Assembly: GCA_913776965.1 (NCBI GenBank) | Contig: CAJYQL010000123.1 | Location: forward strand, 1-64,000 | Length of the DNA: 64,000 bases | Origin: an uncultured Xylophilus sp. | GTDB lineage: Bacteria > Pseudomonadota > Gammaproteobacteria > Burkholderiales > Burkholderiaceae_C | Direction: 5' to 3' | In this document: one piece after another, positions 17,018 through 25,314 of the stretch | Layout of the letters: the number at the start of each line of letters is the position of its first letter | Numbering within the stretch: the stretch's first letter is position 1 | The notes under the pieces: model-generated | What the model saw: only the letters and a program-made list of their open reading frames with translations | Told to the model about the DNA's origin: nothing | Database searches by the model: none | Translations under genes and position numbers: made by a program

Positions 17018-17722
17018 TCAGGCCGTCAGGCGCGCCAGCGCGGCCAGCGGCGCGGTCTCGGCGCGCAGCACCTGCGGGCCGAGCCGCACCGGGCGGAAGC
17101 CCGCCGCCTCGGCCGCATCCTCTTCCGCGGCCGACAGTCCGCCTTCGGGCCCGGACAGGAAGGTGACGACCGCCGGCCGGTCCGCCGGCGCCAGCACCGC
17201 CGCGGTGCGCAGCGACAGCAACCGCCGGTCGCCGGCCGCACCGCCCGCCGCCAGCCATGCGGACAGCTCGCGTACCGGATGTACCGTCGGCACCCGGTTG
17301 CGGCCGCTCTGCTCGCAGGCCGCCGCGGCGACCGCCTGCCAGTGGGCGATCTTCTTGTCGGCGCGCTCGCCCTTCAGGCGCAGCACGCTGTGGGCGGTCA
17401 TCAGCGGCTGGACCGAGGCAGCGCCGAGTTCGGCGGCCTTTTCCACCAGCCAGTCCATGCGCTCGTTGGCCGGCATGCCGCAGGCCAGGTGCACCGCGAC
17501 CGCGGCCTCGCGTTCGACCGGGTCGTGCGCACCGACCGCCACCACCACCTCGCTGCGGCCCATCTGGCGCACGGTGGCGGCGTATTCCCCGCCGCGGCCG
17601 TCGAACAGCGTGAGCGCATCGCCCGGCTGGAAGCGCAGCACCTGCACATGGCGGGCGGCGCCGGGCGGCAGCGCCAGGGTGTCGCCGCTGGCCAGCGGCA
17701 CCGGGCAGTAGAAACGGGACAT
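17018..17722 (-). CDS. rsmE: 16S rRNA (uracil-1498-N3)-methyltransferase RsmE
   Basis: This 234-residue SPOUT-class methyltransferase modifies U1498 in helix 44 of 16S rRNA. An N-terminal PUA-like domain (MSRFYCPVPL, then HVQVLRFQPGDALTLFDGRGGEY) is followed by the knotted domain with ERMDWLVEKAAELG, CEQSGRNRVPTV, the SAM-binding FLSGPEGGLSAAEEDAA and the C-terminal LGPQVLRAETAPLAAL. All are complete. It lies downstream of amgK on the same strand. The 58-bp gap between them is filled by a copy of the dispersed repeat, ending three bases before its start codon. Confidence 0.95.
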   Translation of the reverse strand: MSRFYCPVPLASGDTLALPPGAARHVQVLRFQPGDALTLFDGRGGEYAATVRQMGRSEVVVAVGAHDPVEREAAVAVHLACGMPANERMDWLVEKAAELGAASVQPLMTAHSVLRLKGERADKKIAHWQAVAAAACEQSGRNRVPTVHPVRELSAWLAAGGAAGDRRLLSLRTAAVLAPADRPAVVTFLSGPEGGLSAAEEDAAEAAGFRPVRLGPQVLRAETAPLAALARLTA

Positions 17723-17724
17723 CT

Positions 17725-17781
17725 GCTATCGAATCAGGAGCTGTCTGCGCAGGCGGGACGGGCGCTAGCGCCGGATTTTTT
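17725..17781 (+). repeat. Dispersed 55-60 bp repeat, copy A
   Basis: This copy starts gctatcgaat, continues through cgggacgggcgctagcgcc and ends ggatttttt. It fills the whole gap between the stop of amgK and the start of rsmE. It has the same organisation as the other copies in the window: an AT-rich GCTAT head, a GC-rich hairpin body and a GGAnnnnGATTTn tail. Confidence 0.8.
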
Positions 17782-18902
17782 CACATCCGGCCGTAGGCGA
17801 AGCCGGTGACCGGTTCGGTGCCCTCGATCCGGTCCACCAGCCGCGACAGGGGCGCCAGTTCGCGGTAGCGCGCGGCGGTGGCGCGGATGTAGCCGATGAA
17901 GCGCGGCGTGTCGGCCAGGTATTTCGGCTTGCCGTCACGCAGCGTCAGCCGCGCGAAGATGCCCGCGACCTTCAGGTGGCGCTGCAGCCCCATCCACTCC
18001 ACGCCGCGGTAGAACTCGCCGAAATCGTCGCCGACCGGCAGACCGGCCTTGCGCGCCTGCTGCCAGTAGCGCACCGTGACGTCGAGCACGAAGTCCTCGT
18101 CCCAGCTCAGGAACGCGTCGCGCATCAGGCTGGCGATGTCGTAGGTGACCGGGCCGTGCACCGCGTCCTGGAAATCGAGCACGCCGAGCGGGCCATTCGG
18201 GTCCGTGTCGTCGACCATGAGGTTGCGCGGCATGAAATCGCGGTGCACGTGCACCGTCGGCGCAGCCAGGTTGTGGCGCACGATGAGGTCGAAGGTCTTC
18301 GCGAGCGTCTCGGCGATCTCGCCCTCGACGGCGACGCCGCGGTGGCGTGCCAAGTACCAGTCGGGAAACAGCGCGAGTTCACGGCGCAGCAGAGCGTCGT
18401 CGTAGGGCGGCAGTTCGCCGGGCTTCGATGCCGACTGCCAGGCGACCAGCGCGTCGATCGCGCGGCGGTAATAGGGCAGCGCGGCCTGCGGGTCGGGCGG
18501 CGTGGCGGACCCGACCGGCGCGATCGTCTCCAGCACGGTGCGGCGGCCCAGGTCGTCGAGCAGCAGGAAGCCCTGCGCCAGGTCGGCCTCGAGGATGCGC
18601 GGCACCCGCACGCCGGCACGCTCCATCAGGCCGGCGACATGCACGAACGGGCCGCTGTCCTCCTGCGCGGGCGGCGCGTCCATCACGATGGCGGTGCCGC
18701 CCGGCAGCGGGGGTGCGTCGATGCGGAAATAGCAGCGGAAGCTGGCGTCGGCGGAGGCGGCGCGCAGCGTGGCCGGCTGGAGGCCGTGGGCCGGCGCGAC
18801 CCGGGCGAGCCAGGCGCCGAAGGCGGCCTCGCGCTGCGGATCGGCCCAGGCGATGGCGGCGGTGGGCACGGCGGCCGCGGCGGGGGACGGAGGGTGGCTC
18901 AT
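17781..18902 (-). CDS. amgK: N-acetylmuramate/N-acetylglucosamine kinase AmgK (APH-fold)
   Basis: This 373-residue aminoglycoside-phosphotransferase-fold kinase has the catalytic HRDFMPRNLMV loop and the metal-binding DFQDAVHGPVTYD segment. AmgK phosphorylates the anomeric position of MurNAc in the peptidoglycan-recycling route that bypasses de novo UDP-MurNAc synthesis. The divergent placement next to lptD, with surA and ksgA beyond, is the classical arrangement for amgK. Its usual partner murU is not adjacent but is found at 60197-60967. The protein is cytoplasmic and of normal length. Confidence 0.88.
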   Translation of the reverse strand: MSHPPSPAAAAVPTAAIAWADPQREAAFGAWLARVAPAHGLQPATLRAASADASFRCYFRIDAPPLPGGTAIVMDAPPAQEDSGPFVHVAGLMERAGVRVPRILEADLAQGFLLLDDLGRRTVLETIAPVGSATPPDPQAALPYYRRAIDALVAWQSASKPGELPPYDDALLRRELALFPDWYLARHRGVAVEGEIAETLAKTFDLIVRHNLAAPTVHVHRDFMPRNLMVDDTDPNGPLGVLDFQDAVHGPVTYDIASLMRDAFLSWDEDFVLDVTVRYWQQARKAGLPVGDDFGEFYRGVEWMGLQRHLKVAGIFARLTLRDGKPKYLADTPRFIGYIRATAARYRELAPLSRLVDRIEGTEPVTGFAYGRM

Positions 18903-19048
18903 GGATAATCCATTCTACAAAGCCACCCCCCGGGCGCCGCCCGCGGAGTGGCGACTCACGGCGCCGGTGCCGTGGCCCCGTCCGCCGGCCCGGCGGACGG
19001 CCCGCGCCGTCCGCCCCGTCGTCCGCCCGTCCCGTCTTCCTGCCGCCG

Positions 19049-21451
19049 ATGACCCGCCCGCTGTCCGACCCGAAACGTCCGGTGCGCCCGCTGCGCGCCC
19101 GTGCGCCCGGCGTGCTCACGCCCCTGGCCCTGGTCGCCGCGGCCCTGCTGCAGGGTGGTGCCGCCCGGGCCCAGCAGACCGCTCCCGATGCGGGCGAGCC
19201 GACGCTCAACCTGCGCCGCAGCCCGCTGCTGCGCGAGCAGATCCCGCCGGAGCAGCGCAACAGCCTGCCGAGCTTCGTCACCGGCGACCGGGTGCGCGGC
19301 CAGACCGACTTCAACACCGTGGTCGAGGGCAATGCCGAACTGCGCCGCGGCGACACCGTGATCCGCGCCGACCAGCTCGACTACACCCAGCCCGACGACC
19401 TGGCCAAAGCGCTCGGCAATGTCTACATCAACCGCTCGGGCGACACCTTCGCCGGCCCGCGGCTGGAGCTGTACGTGGACGCGATGCAGGGCTACTTCGA
19501 GCGGCCGCGCTACCGCTTCCTGAAGAACCAGGCCTACGGCGAGGCCTCCCGCATCGACTTCGTGGACGACCAGCGCATGGTGATCCACGACGTGACCTAC
19601 ACCACCTGCGAACGCCGGCCCGGCCCGAGTTGGATGCCCGACTGGATCATCCGCGCCCGGTCGATCGACATCGACCAATCCGACGAGTCGGGCGTCGCCC
19701 GGGACGCGGTGATGGAGTTCAAGGGCCTGCGCACGCCGCCGATCCCGACCCTGCCCTTCCCGCTCACCGACGCCCGCCAGTCGGGCCTCCTGCCGCCGAT
19801 CGTCGGCGTGAACACCCGCAGCGGCGTCGAAACCATCGTGCCGTACTACTGGAACATCGCGCCGAACCGCGATGCGACGCTGTATCCGTCGCTGCTGTCC
19901 AAGCGGGGCGTGGACCTGGCCGGCGAATTCCGCTACCTGGAAGACGGCTACCGCGGACAGATCCGGGGCAACTACATGCCCAACGACCGGCTGCGCGACA
20001 ACACCACGCGCTGGGGCATCGCGTCGCAGCACGTCGGCACGCTGCCCACCAGCATCGGCGGGATCGGGACGAGCATCAACATCAACCGGGTCAGCGACGA
20101 CAACTACTGGCGCGACTTCCCCCGCACCAGCACCTCGCTCACGCAGCGGCTGCTGCCGACCGACCTGAACTTCAGCTGGGGCTACGGCGACTTCGGCATC
20201 GCCTCCCGCGCGCTGAAATGGCAGGTGCTGCAGACGGTGGACGCACCGATCGTCCCGCCGTACGACCGGCTGCCGCAGGTGATGGGCCGCTACGGCAAGC
20301 TCGACGTCAACGGTTTCGACATCTCGGTCGACGCCGACTACACCCAGTTCCAGGCCAACAGTGCGCTGACCCGCCAGCCGAACGCCCGCCGCGCGTTCAC
20401 CCTGGCGCAGATCAGCCGCCCGTGGGTGGCGCCCGGCTGGTTCGTCACGCCGAAGCTGCAGCTGCACAGCACCCGCTACGATTTCGACACCGCGCTGCCG
20501 CTCAACAACCAGACGGGGGCGAGCCGCAACGTGCCGACCTTCAGCCTCGACAGCGGGCTGATCTTCGAGCGGCCCACCCGGCTCTTCGGCCGCAACCTGA
20601 CCCAGACGCTCGAGCCCCGCGCCTTCTACGTGCGCACCCCGTTCCGCGACCAGAGCAACCTGCCGAACTACGACACCGCGCGCAGCGACTTCAACTTCGC
20701 GTCGATCTACACCGAGAACGCCTTCGTCGGCAACGACCGGATCGCCGACAACAACCTGCTGACGCTCGGCACCACCACCCGCTTCATCGACGCCGACACC
20801 GGCGCCGAGGCGGCGCGCTTCGGCATCGCGCAGCGGCTGCGCTTCCAGGACCAGCGCGTGGTGCTGCCCGGCGAGACGCCGGTGGTGGACCGGCTGAGCG
20901 ACATCCTGCTCGGCACGCGGATCAACTGGACCGACCGCTGGGCCTTCGATTCCACGGTGCAGTACAACCCGAAGACCGACCGGTCGATCCGCTCGTCGAT
21001 CGGCGGGCGCTACAACCCGAGTCCCTACCGCACCATCAGCGCCGCCTACCGCACCCAGCGCGACATCAGCGAGATGATCGACATCGGCTGGCAGTGGCCG
21101 ATCAACGACCTCTGGGGCGACCGCGGCGAGAACCGCGGGGCCGGCCGCGGCCAGGGCCCGGGCCGCTTCTACAGCGTCGGGCGGGTCAACTACAGCATGC
21201 AGGACAGCAAGCTGGTGGACGCGATCGCCGGCATCGAATACGAGGGCGACTGCTGGATCGGCCGCGTCGTGATCGAGCGGCTGCAGAGCAGCACCACCAC
21301 CTCCACCAAGCGCCTGCTGTTCCAGATCGAGTTCTTCGGCTTCTCGCGCATCGGCTCCAGCCCGCTGCAGGTGCTGCGCACCCAGATCCCGCGCTACCAG
21401 TTCCTGCACGAGCAGGTGCAGTCGCCGAGCCGCTACAGCTACTACGACTGA
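19049..21451 (+). CDS. lptD: LPS-assembly protein LptD
   Basis: This 800-residue outer-membrane beta-barrel places lipopolysaccharide in the outer leaflet together with LptE. A signal peptide covers about residues 1-45 and ends in ARAQQ. The periplasmic beta-jellyroll (GNAELRRGDTVIRADQLDY and GNVYINRSGDTFAGPRLELY) resembles LptA. The LptD domain with PIPTLPFPLTDARQSGLLPP and the barrel strands follow, ending in YSYYD. Paired cysteines (TTCERR and EGDCWIG) probably form the interdomain disulfides. The start at ATG 19049 fits the signal peptide, although the frame is open far upstream. It is divergent from amgK and 53 bp from surA. Confidence 0.96.
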   Translation: MTRPLSDPKRPVRPLRARAPGVLTPLALVAAALLQGGAARAQQTAPDAGEPTLNLRRSPLLREQIPPEQRNSLPSFVTGDRVRGQTDFNTVVEGNAELRRGDTVIRADQLDYTQPDDLAKALGNVYINRSGDTFAGPRLELYVDAMQGYFERPRYRFLKNQAYGEASRIDFVDDQRMVIHDVTYTTCERRPGPSWMPDWIIRARSIDIDQSDESGVARDAVMEFKGLRTPPIPTLPFPLTDARQSGLLPPIVGVNTRSGVETIVPYYWNIAPNRDATLYPSLLSKRGVDLAGEFRYLEDGYRGQIRGNYMPNDRLRDNTTRWGIASQHVGTLPTSIGGIGTSININRVSDDNYWRDFPRTSTSLTQRLLPTDLNFSWGYGDFGIASRALKWQVLQTVDAPIVPPYDRLPQVMGRYGKLDVNGFDISVDADYTQFQANSALTRQPNARRAFTLAQISRPWVAPGWFVTPKLQLHSTRYDFDTALPLNNQTGASRNVPTFSLDSGLIFERPTRLFGRNLTQTLEPRAFYVRTPFRDQSNLPNYDTARSDFNFASIYTENAFVGNDRIADNNLLTLGTTTRFIDADTGAEAARFGIAQRLRFQDQRVVLPGETPVVDRLSDILLGTRINWTDRWAFDSTVQYNPKTDRSIRSSIGGRYNPSPYRTISAAYRTQRDISEMIDIGWQWPINDLWGDRGENRGAGRGQGPGRFYSVGRVNYSMQDSKLVDAIAGIEYEGDCWIGRVVIERLQSSTTTSTKRLLFQIEFFGFSRIGSSPLQVLRTQIPRYQFLHEQVQSPSRYSYYD

Positions 21452-21504
21452 CGGCCCCGCGGCCGCGCGTGAACCCTTTCCCACCGGACGAGTCCCACAC
21501 CACC

Positions 21505-22932
21505 ATGAACACACGTGTCTCCCTCCTGCCGCTGGCCGCCGGTGGCCTCGCGGCCCTGCTCGCCGCCGGTGCCGCGGCCCAGGGACTGCGCCCGTCGGGT
21601 GCGCTGTCCGGCAGCGGCCTCGGCAGTCCGCGCAGCGCCGCCGGCGGCGGTGCCATCCCGCAGGTGACGGTGCCGGCCGCCAGCGCCGCCCGGGGCGCCC
21701 CGCAGCAGGCCGACTACATCGTCGCGGTAGTGAACTCCGAGCCGATCACCAACAGCGAAGTGCGGCTGCGCACCGACCGGGTGATGCAGCAGCTCGCGCA
21801 GCAGAACACCGCGCTGCCGCCGCAGAACGTGCTGGCGCGCCAGGTGCTGGAACGCCTGATCAACGAAAAGGCGCAGCTGCAGCAGGCGCGCGAATCCGGC
21901 ATCAAGATCGACGACGCCGCGGTCGACCAGGCCGAGCAGAACGTCGCCCGCCAGAACCAGATCGAGCCGGCCGAACTGCGCCGCCGGCTGGCCGCCGACG
22001 GCATCCCGCTGGCGCGCTTCCGCGAGGACCTGCGCAACCAGCTCACGCTGCTGCGGCTGCGCGAGCGCGAGGTCGAGTCGCGGGTGCGGGTGAGCGACCT
22101 GGAGATCGACCAGTTCATCCGCGACCAGCAGACCCGCAGCGACCCGGCCTCGCTCGAGATCAACCTGGCCCACGTGCTGGTGCTGGCGCCCGAGAACGCC
22201 TCGCCGCAGCAGGTCGCCACGCTGCAGGAAAAGGCCGAGCGTGTGGCCGGCCGCGCCAAGGCGGGCGAGGATTTCGCCGCCCTGGCGCGCGAGAACTCCG
22301 ATGCCAACGAGGGCCGCAACGGCGGCCTGCTCGGCCTGCGCCCGGCCGACCGCTATCCGCAGCTGTTCGTCGATTCGACCCGCAACCTGCCGACCGGCGG
22401 CATCGTCGGGCCGCTGCGCTCGTCGGCAGGGTTCCACATCCTGAAGGTGGTGGAACGGGTGCAGGGCGGCGTGCCCGGCACGCAGGTGCTGCAGAGCCAC
22501 GCCCGCCACATCCTGCTGCGCGCCACGCCGCAGATGTCCGAGGCCCAGGCGATCGCCCAGTTGGCCGACTACAAGCGCCGGGTGCAGTCCGGCAGCGCCG
22601 ACTTCGCCCAGCTCGCCCGCGAGAACTCGAAGGACGGCTCCGCGGCGAACGGGGGCGACCTGGGATGGGCCAACCCCGGCCAGTTCGTGCCCGAGTTCGA
22701 GGAGGTACTGGACGCGCTCACGCCCGGGCAGATCAGCGATCCGGTGGTGTCGCGTTTCGGCGTGCACCTGATCCAGCTGCTGGAGCGGCGCCCCCACACC
22801 CTGACCCAGCGCGAACAGCGCGACATGGCCCGGGCGGCGGCCCGCGAGAAGAAGCTCGACGAGGCCTTCCTCAACTGGGCGCAAGAAACCCGCGGCCGCG
22901 CCTACGTCGAATACCGCGAGCCGCCGCAGTGA
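21505..22932 (+). CDS. surA: Periplasmic chaperone / peptidyl-prolyl isomerase SurA
   Basis: This 475-residue SurA folds outer-membrane proteins, including the product of the gene upstream. It has a signal peptide ([12 protein letters not shown]), a Gly/Ser-rich linker, the SurA N-terminal domain from [17 protein letters not shown], and two parvulin domains (about residues 215-315, then from SHARHILLR to about 430). It ends in the short C-terminal helix. A conserved SANGGDLGW-like motif is present as [15 protein letters not shown]. The usual pdxA between surA and ksgA is missing; ksgA follows after 13 bases. Confidence 0.95.
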   Translation: MNTRVSLLPLAAGGLAALLAAGAAAQGLRPSGALSGSGLGSPRSAAGGGAIPQVTVPAASAARGAPQQADYIVAVVNSEPITNSEVRLRTDRVMQQLAQQNTALPPQNVLARQVLERLINEKAQLQQARESGIKIDDAAVDQAEQNVARQNQIEPAELRRRLAADGIPLARFREDLRNQLTLLRLREREVESRVRVSDLEIDQFIRDQQTRSDPASLEINLAHVLVLAPENASPQQVATLQEKAERVAGRAKAGEDFAALARENSDANEGRNGGLLGLRPADRYPQLFVDSTRNLPTGGIVGPLRSSAGFHILKVVERVQGGVPGTQVLQSHARHILLRATPQMSEAQAIAQLADYKRRVQSGSADFAQLARENSKDGSAANGGDLGWANPGQFVPEFEEVLDALTPGQISDPVVSRFGVHLIQLLERRPHTLTQREQRDMARAAAREKKLDEAFLNWAQETRGRAYVEYREPPQ

Positions 22933-22945
22933 CGGGGCCGCATCC

Positions 22946-23722
22946 GTGAAGCACATCGCGCGCAAACGCTTCGGCCAGCACTTCCTGTCGGACGACGGGA
23001 TCATCGACGCGATCGTGCGTGCGATCGACCCGAAGCCGGGCCAGCCGATGGTCGAGATCGGCCCCGGGCTCGCGGCGCTCACCCAGCCGCTGGTCGAGCG
23101 TCTCGGAAAGCTCGCGGTGATCGAGCTCGACCGCGACCTGGCCGCCCGGCTGCGCGCCCATCCGCAGCTGCAGGTGATCGAATCCGATGTGCTGAAAGTG
23201 GACTTTGCGCAGGTGGCGTCTGCGCTGGGCGCTATGAAATTGAGAGTGGTGGGCAACCTGCCCTACAACATCTCGACGCCGATCCTGTTCCACCTGCTCG
23301 AGCAGGTCGATGTGATCGAGGACCAGCACTTCATGCTGCAGAAGGAGGTCATCGACCGCATGGTGGCCGCGCCCGCCACCGCCGCCTACGGCCGGCTGTC
23401 GGTGATGCTGCAGTGGCGCTACGCGATGGAGGACGTACTGTTCGTCCCGCCCGAAAGCTTCGACCCGCCGCCCCGGGTGGACAGCGCCGTCATCCGCATG
23501 GTGCCCCGCACCGCGCCCGCCGCGGTGGACCCGGCCCGCCTGTCCGCCCTGGTGCAGGCAGCCTTCAGCCAGCGCCGCAAGCTGCTGCGCCACAGCCTCG
23601 GCCCCTGGCTCGCGCAGCAGGGTTTCGTCGGCAGCTTCGACCTCCAGCGCCGGGCCGAGGAAGTGCCGGTGCAGCAGTACGTCGGCCTGGCCCTGCAGCT
23701 GCCCGCGTCCGCTGATCGCTGA
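22946..23722 (+). CDS. ksgA: 16S rRNA dimethyladenosine transferase KsgA/RsmA
   Basis: This 258-residue enzyme dimethylates A1518 and A1519 of 16S rRNA. It opens with [10 protein letters not shown], followed by the SAM motif [14 protein letters not shown], the acidic IELDRDL and the catalytic NLPYNIS. The start is GTG, 13 bases after the surA stop, with no strong ribosome site, so translation is probably coupled. A stretch before NLPYN ([19 protein letters not shown]) coincides with a possible in-frame copy of the dispersed repeat. The last codons and the stop are formed by a 7-bp tandem repeat. Confidence 0.95.
   Translation: MKHIARKRFGQHFLSDDGIIDAIVRAIDPKPGQPMVEIGPGLAALTQPLVERLGKLAVIELDRDLAARLRAHPQLQVIESDVLKVDFAQVASALGAMKLRVVGNLPYNISTPILFHLLEQVDVIEDQHFMLQKEVIDRMVAAPATAAYGRLSVMLQWRYAMEDVLFVPPESFDPPPRVDSAVIRMVPRTAPAAVDPARLSALVQAAFSQRRKLLRHSLGPWLAQQGFVGSFDLQRRAEEVPVQQYVGLALQLPASADR
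23194..23250 (-). repeat. Possible in-gene copy of the dispersed repeat (copy I)
   Basis: Read on the minus strand, the segment has the order AATTTCATAGCGCCCAGCGC, then a GC body, then a CAAAGTCC tail, like the intergenic copies but more diverged. It lies in frame within ksgA in a region that varies between homologues. The match is weaker than the others. Confidence 0.35.
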
Positions 23723-23745
23723 TCGCTGATCGCTGATCGCTGATC
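23711..23745. repeat. (GCTGATC)5 tandem repeat spanning the ksgA stop
   Basis: Five perfect 7-bp units begin inside the last ksgA codons and include the TGA stop at 23720-23722. Because units carry the stop and seven is not a multiple of three, unit loss or gain would change only the very end of the protein. Confidence 0.9.
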
Positions 23746-23770
23746 CTCCGCGCCCGACGGCCGCGCTATA

Positions 23771-23803
23771 AAAAAACCCCGCTCCGAAGAAGCGGGGTTT
23801 TTT
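23771..23803 (+). terminator. Rho-independent terminator after lptD-surA-ksgA
   Basis: A 13-base stem (aaaaaaccccgct with agcggggtttttt) with a 7-base loop is followed by T residues. The A run on the other side makes it functional in both directions, so it can also stop the minus-strand ribonuclease/barstar unit. Confidence 0.93.
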
Positions 23804-23812
23804 CGTCCCAGG

Positions 23813-23893
23813 GCAGCCGGCGATCCGGCTCCGCCGGTCGCCTGGCTGCGCCCCAAAGGGGTAGGCAGAGCGCAGCGCAGCCTGGGGGTTGGC
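23813..23893 (+). repeat. Second dispersed repeat family, copy 1
   Basis: This copy has the order CCGGCTCCGCCGG, then ccccaaagggg, then aggcagagcgcagcgcagcctggggg. The same modules in the same order and orientation occur at 44577-44667. Confidence 0.65.
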
Positions 23894-24124
23894 TCTACGG
23901 CAGCCGTCAGGCTGCTGAGAGCCAATAGCCGGAGTTAAACGGACTGCTCATGCGCAACGCCAACGGCGACACGTCCACGAGCTTGTCCGTCGGCATCTTC
24001 TCGCCGCTGTCGTCCGTCACCGCGATGGTGCTCACTGCGGGGACCGGTGTGGCTGCCACGGGCGTCGCGGTCTGTGCCGGAGCCTCGTTCGCCCGTTCTG
24101 CTTGGCTGGTGGATGCAGAACGGG

Positions 24125-24652
24125 CTACAGAAAAGAATAGAAGCACCGGAACGGGACCTTGCGGTCGCCCCAGTAGTCGGATGCGTCGCGGAAGATGTCG
24201 AGCAGCTGCTCGCGCGCCTCCTTGTCGAACTTGGCATGCGCCGGGATCTGCTCGAGCACCACGATGAAGCCGGGCTGCGGGCCCGATTTGTGCAACGGGT
24301 CGGTCATGCAGTCGTACAGCGCGTCGAAGTTCTTGCCGAAGTGCGACGGGAAGGTGAACTGCGCGGCGATCATGTCGAGCACGTCCTGCTTGGACTGTGC
24401 CTCGGCCAGGTTGGCGTACAGGAAGTGCTGTCCGAGCGACTGGGCGATCTCCTGCAGATCGGGCACGCGGAACGCGCGGATCGACTGCACGATGTTGCTG
24501 CGAACGCCGCGCAGCGGGGTGTCCGACTCTTTCAGACGAAGCGGGGGGGTATCCATCTCCGTTGCTCTTTCTCTATCTGATGGGTTCCAAGAATCCTGGC
24601 CGGAGGCGCCCGTCGGCAGGCTCCGCGCACCGAAGTTCAGGTCGGCGGTCAT
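24125..24652 (-). CDS. Barstar-family ribonuclease inhibitor
   Basis: This is a 175-residue barstar-fold protein. The core reads HFLYANLAEAQSKQDVLDMI, FPSHFGKNFDALYDCMTD and GFIVVLEQIP, ending VPFRCFYSFL. GKNFDALYD is the classical barstar segment. I start it at ATG 24652, whose ATGA overlaps the stop of the ribonuclease gene; an internal ATG at 24556 (143 residues) also has a ggag site and is a real alternative. It follows the secreted ribonuclease directly, as barstar follows barnase, so it very likely protects the cytoplasm from that enzyme. Confidence 0.88.
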   Translation of the reverse strand: MTADLNFGARSLPTGASGQDSWNPSDRERATEMDTPPLRLKESDTPLRGVRSNIVQSIRAFRVPDLQEIAQSLGQHFLYANLAEAQSKQDVLDMIAAQFTFPSHFGKNFDALYDCMTDPLHKSGPQPGFIVVLEQIPAHAKFDKEAREQLLDIFRDASDYWGDRKVPFRCFYSFL

Positions 24653-25107
24653 TCGACGATCGCCCTGAAGCTCGCGTAGTGGTCGGCGGTGTAGTAGCAG
24701 CGGTCGGGCCTGCGGGGCTCGCCGCCGCAGACGATGCGGCGGGCGCCCCGGTTGCGCGCACCCGGCGTGTCCACCGTGTACTCGCGGTAGTAGCCGCGCG
24801 CCTGGGCGGGCAGCAGCCGCTCGCGGTTGCCGAACACTCTGCCGTCCTTGTCGTGGGCGAACGGGCCGCCGGCACGGATGAGTCGGAACACCTCGCGTCC
24901 CTGCGCGGGCAGTTCGGCAACGGTGACGGTGGCGGATTCGAGTGGAGCGGACGGAACCGGGGAGCGGGCTGCCGCGGGCGACAGGGCCAGCAGCAGCGCC
25001 GACCCGAGAGCCCAGGCACCGGCACGGCCTGCAGCGGCAGAGGGCGCGATCACCGCACGGACCGCAGTCCGCAGGGACAGGGCGCCCCGCGCCACTTTTC
25101 GCAACAT
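24649..25107 (-). CDS. Secreted guanyl-preferring ribonuclease (barnase/RNase Sa type)
   Basis: This 152-residue precursor has an N-terminal hydrophobic export segment at about residues 30-48, then a small microbial ribonuclease domain. Landmarks are VFRLIRAGGPFAHDKDGRVFGNRE (with the glutamate of the RExRLLP-type catalytic region), RGYYREYTVDTPGARNRGARRIVCGG and YYTADHYASFR with the catalytic histidine. Such enzymes cut single-stranded RNA and act outside the cytoplasm. The gene overlaps the barstar start by four bases. It could serve RNA scavenging or competition. Confidence 0.85.
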   Translation of the reverse strand: MLRKVARGALSLRTAVRAVIAPSAAAGRAGAWALGSALLLALSPAAARSPVPSAPLESATVTVAELPAQGREVFRLIRAGGPFAHDKDGRVFGNRERLLPAQARGYYREYTVDTPGARNRGARRIVCGGEPRRPDRCYYTADHYASFRAIVE

Positions 25108-25246
25108 GCACTACACCTTTCGGAAATTTCGGCAAAAACCGCCCGAAGGCGGTTCCGAACCATTCGGGTTAACCCCGAAATTTCAATCCGCTAGTGTGAC
25201 GCAAAGAGGCCCCGCCTGCAAGTGGCGGCTTGCCGACATGCAGGGG

Positions 25247-25294
25247 GAACCGGGGCGTCCGGACGCCGGCAGGCGCTATCGAAAAAATAGCGCC
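25247..25294 (-). repeat. Dispersed repeat copy B with hairpin
   Basis: The GCTAT head forms a perfect 8-bp stem (ggcgctat at 25272-25279 with atagcgcc at 25287-25294) around cgaaaaa. It lies about 20 bp downstream of the maeB stop on the minus strand and may act as its terminator. Confidence 0.7.
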
Positions 25295-25314
25295 CGCAGC
25301 GGTCCGGACCGTCG

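Larger units (their letters stand above)
23723..24124. other. Gap holding terminator, dispersed repeat and a doubtful small frame
   Basis: Besides the tandem repeat, the terminator and a second-type dispersed repeat, the rest (23907-24124) is open on the minus strand as a 79-codon frame overlapping the end of the barstar gene. It starts LLFFSVARSA and has no ribosome site or known family, so I do not call it a gene. Confidence 0.4.

Noticed and set aside
18956-21514. 852-codon open frame on the minus strand
   Set aside because: It mirrors lptD codon by codon and has no protein-like features.
23907-24146. 79-codon minus-strand frame after the barstar gene
   Set aside because: No ribosome site, no family, and it overlaps the barstar end.
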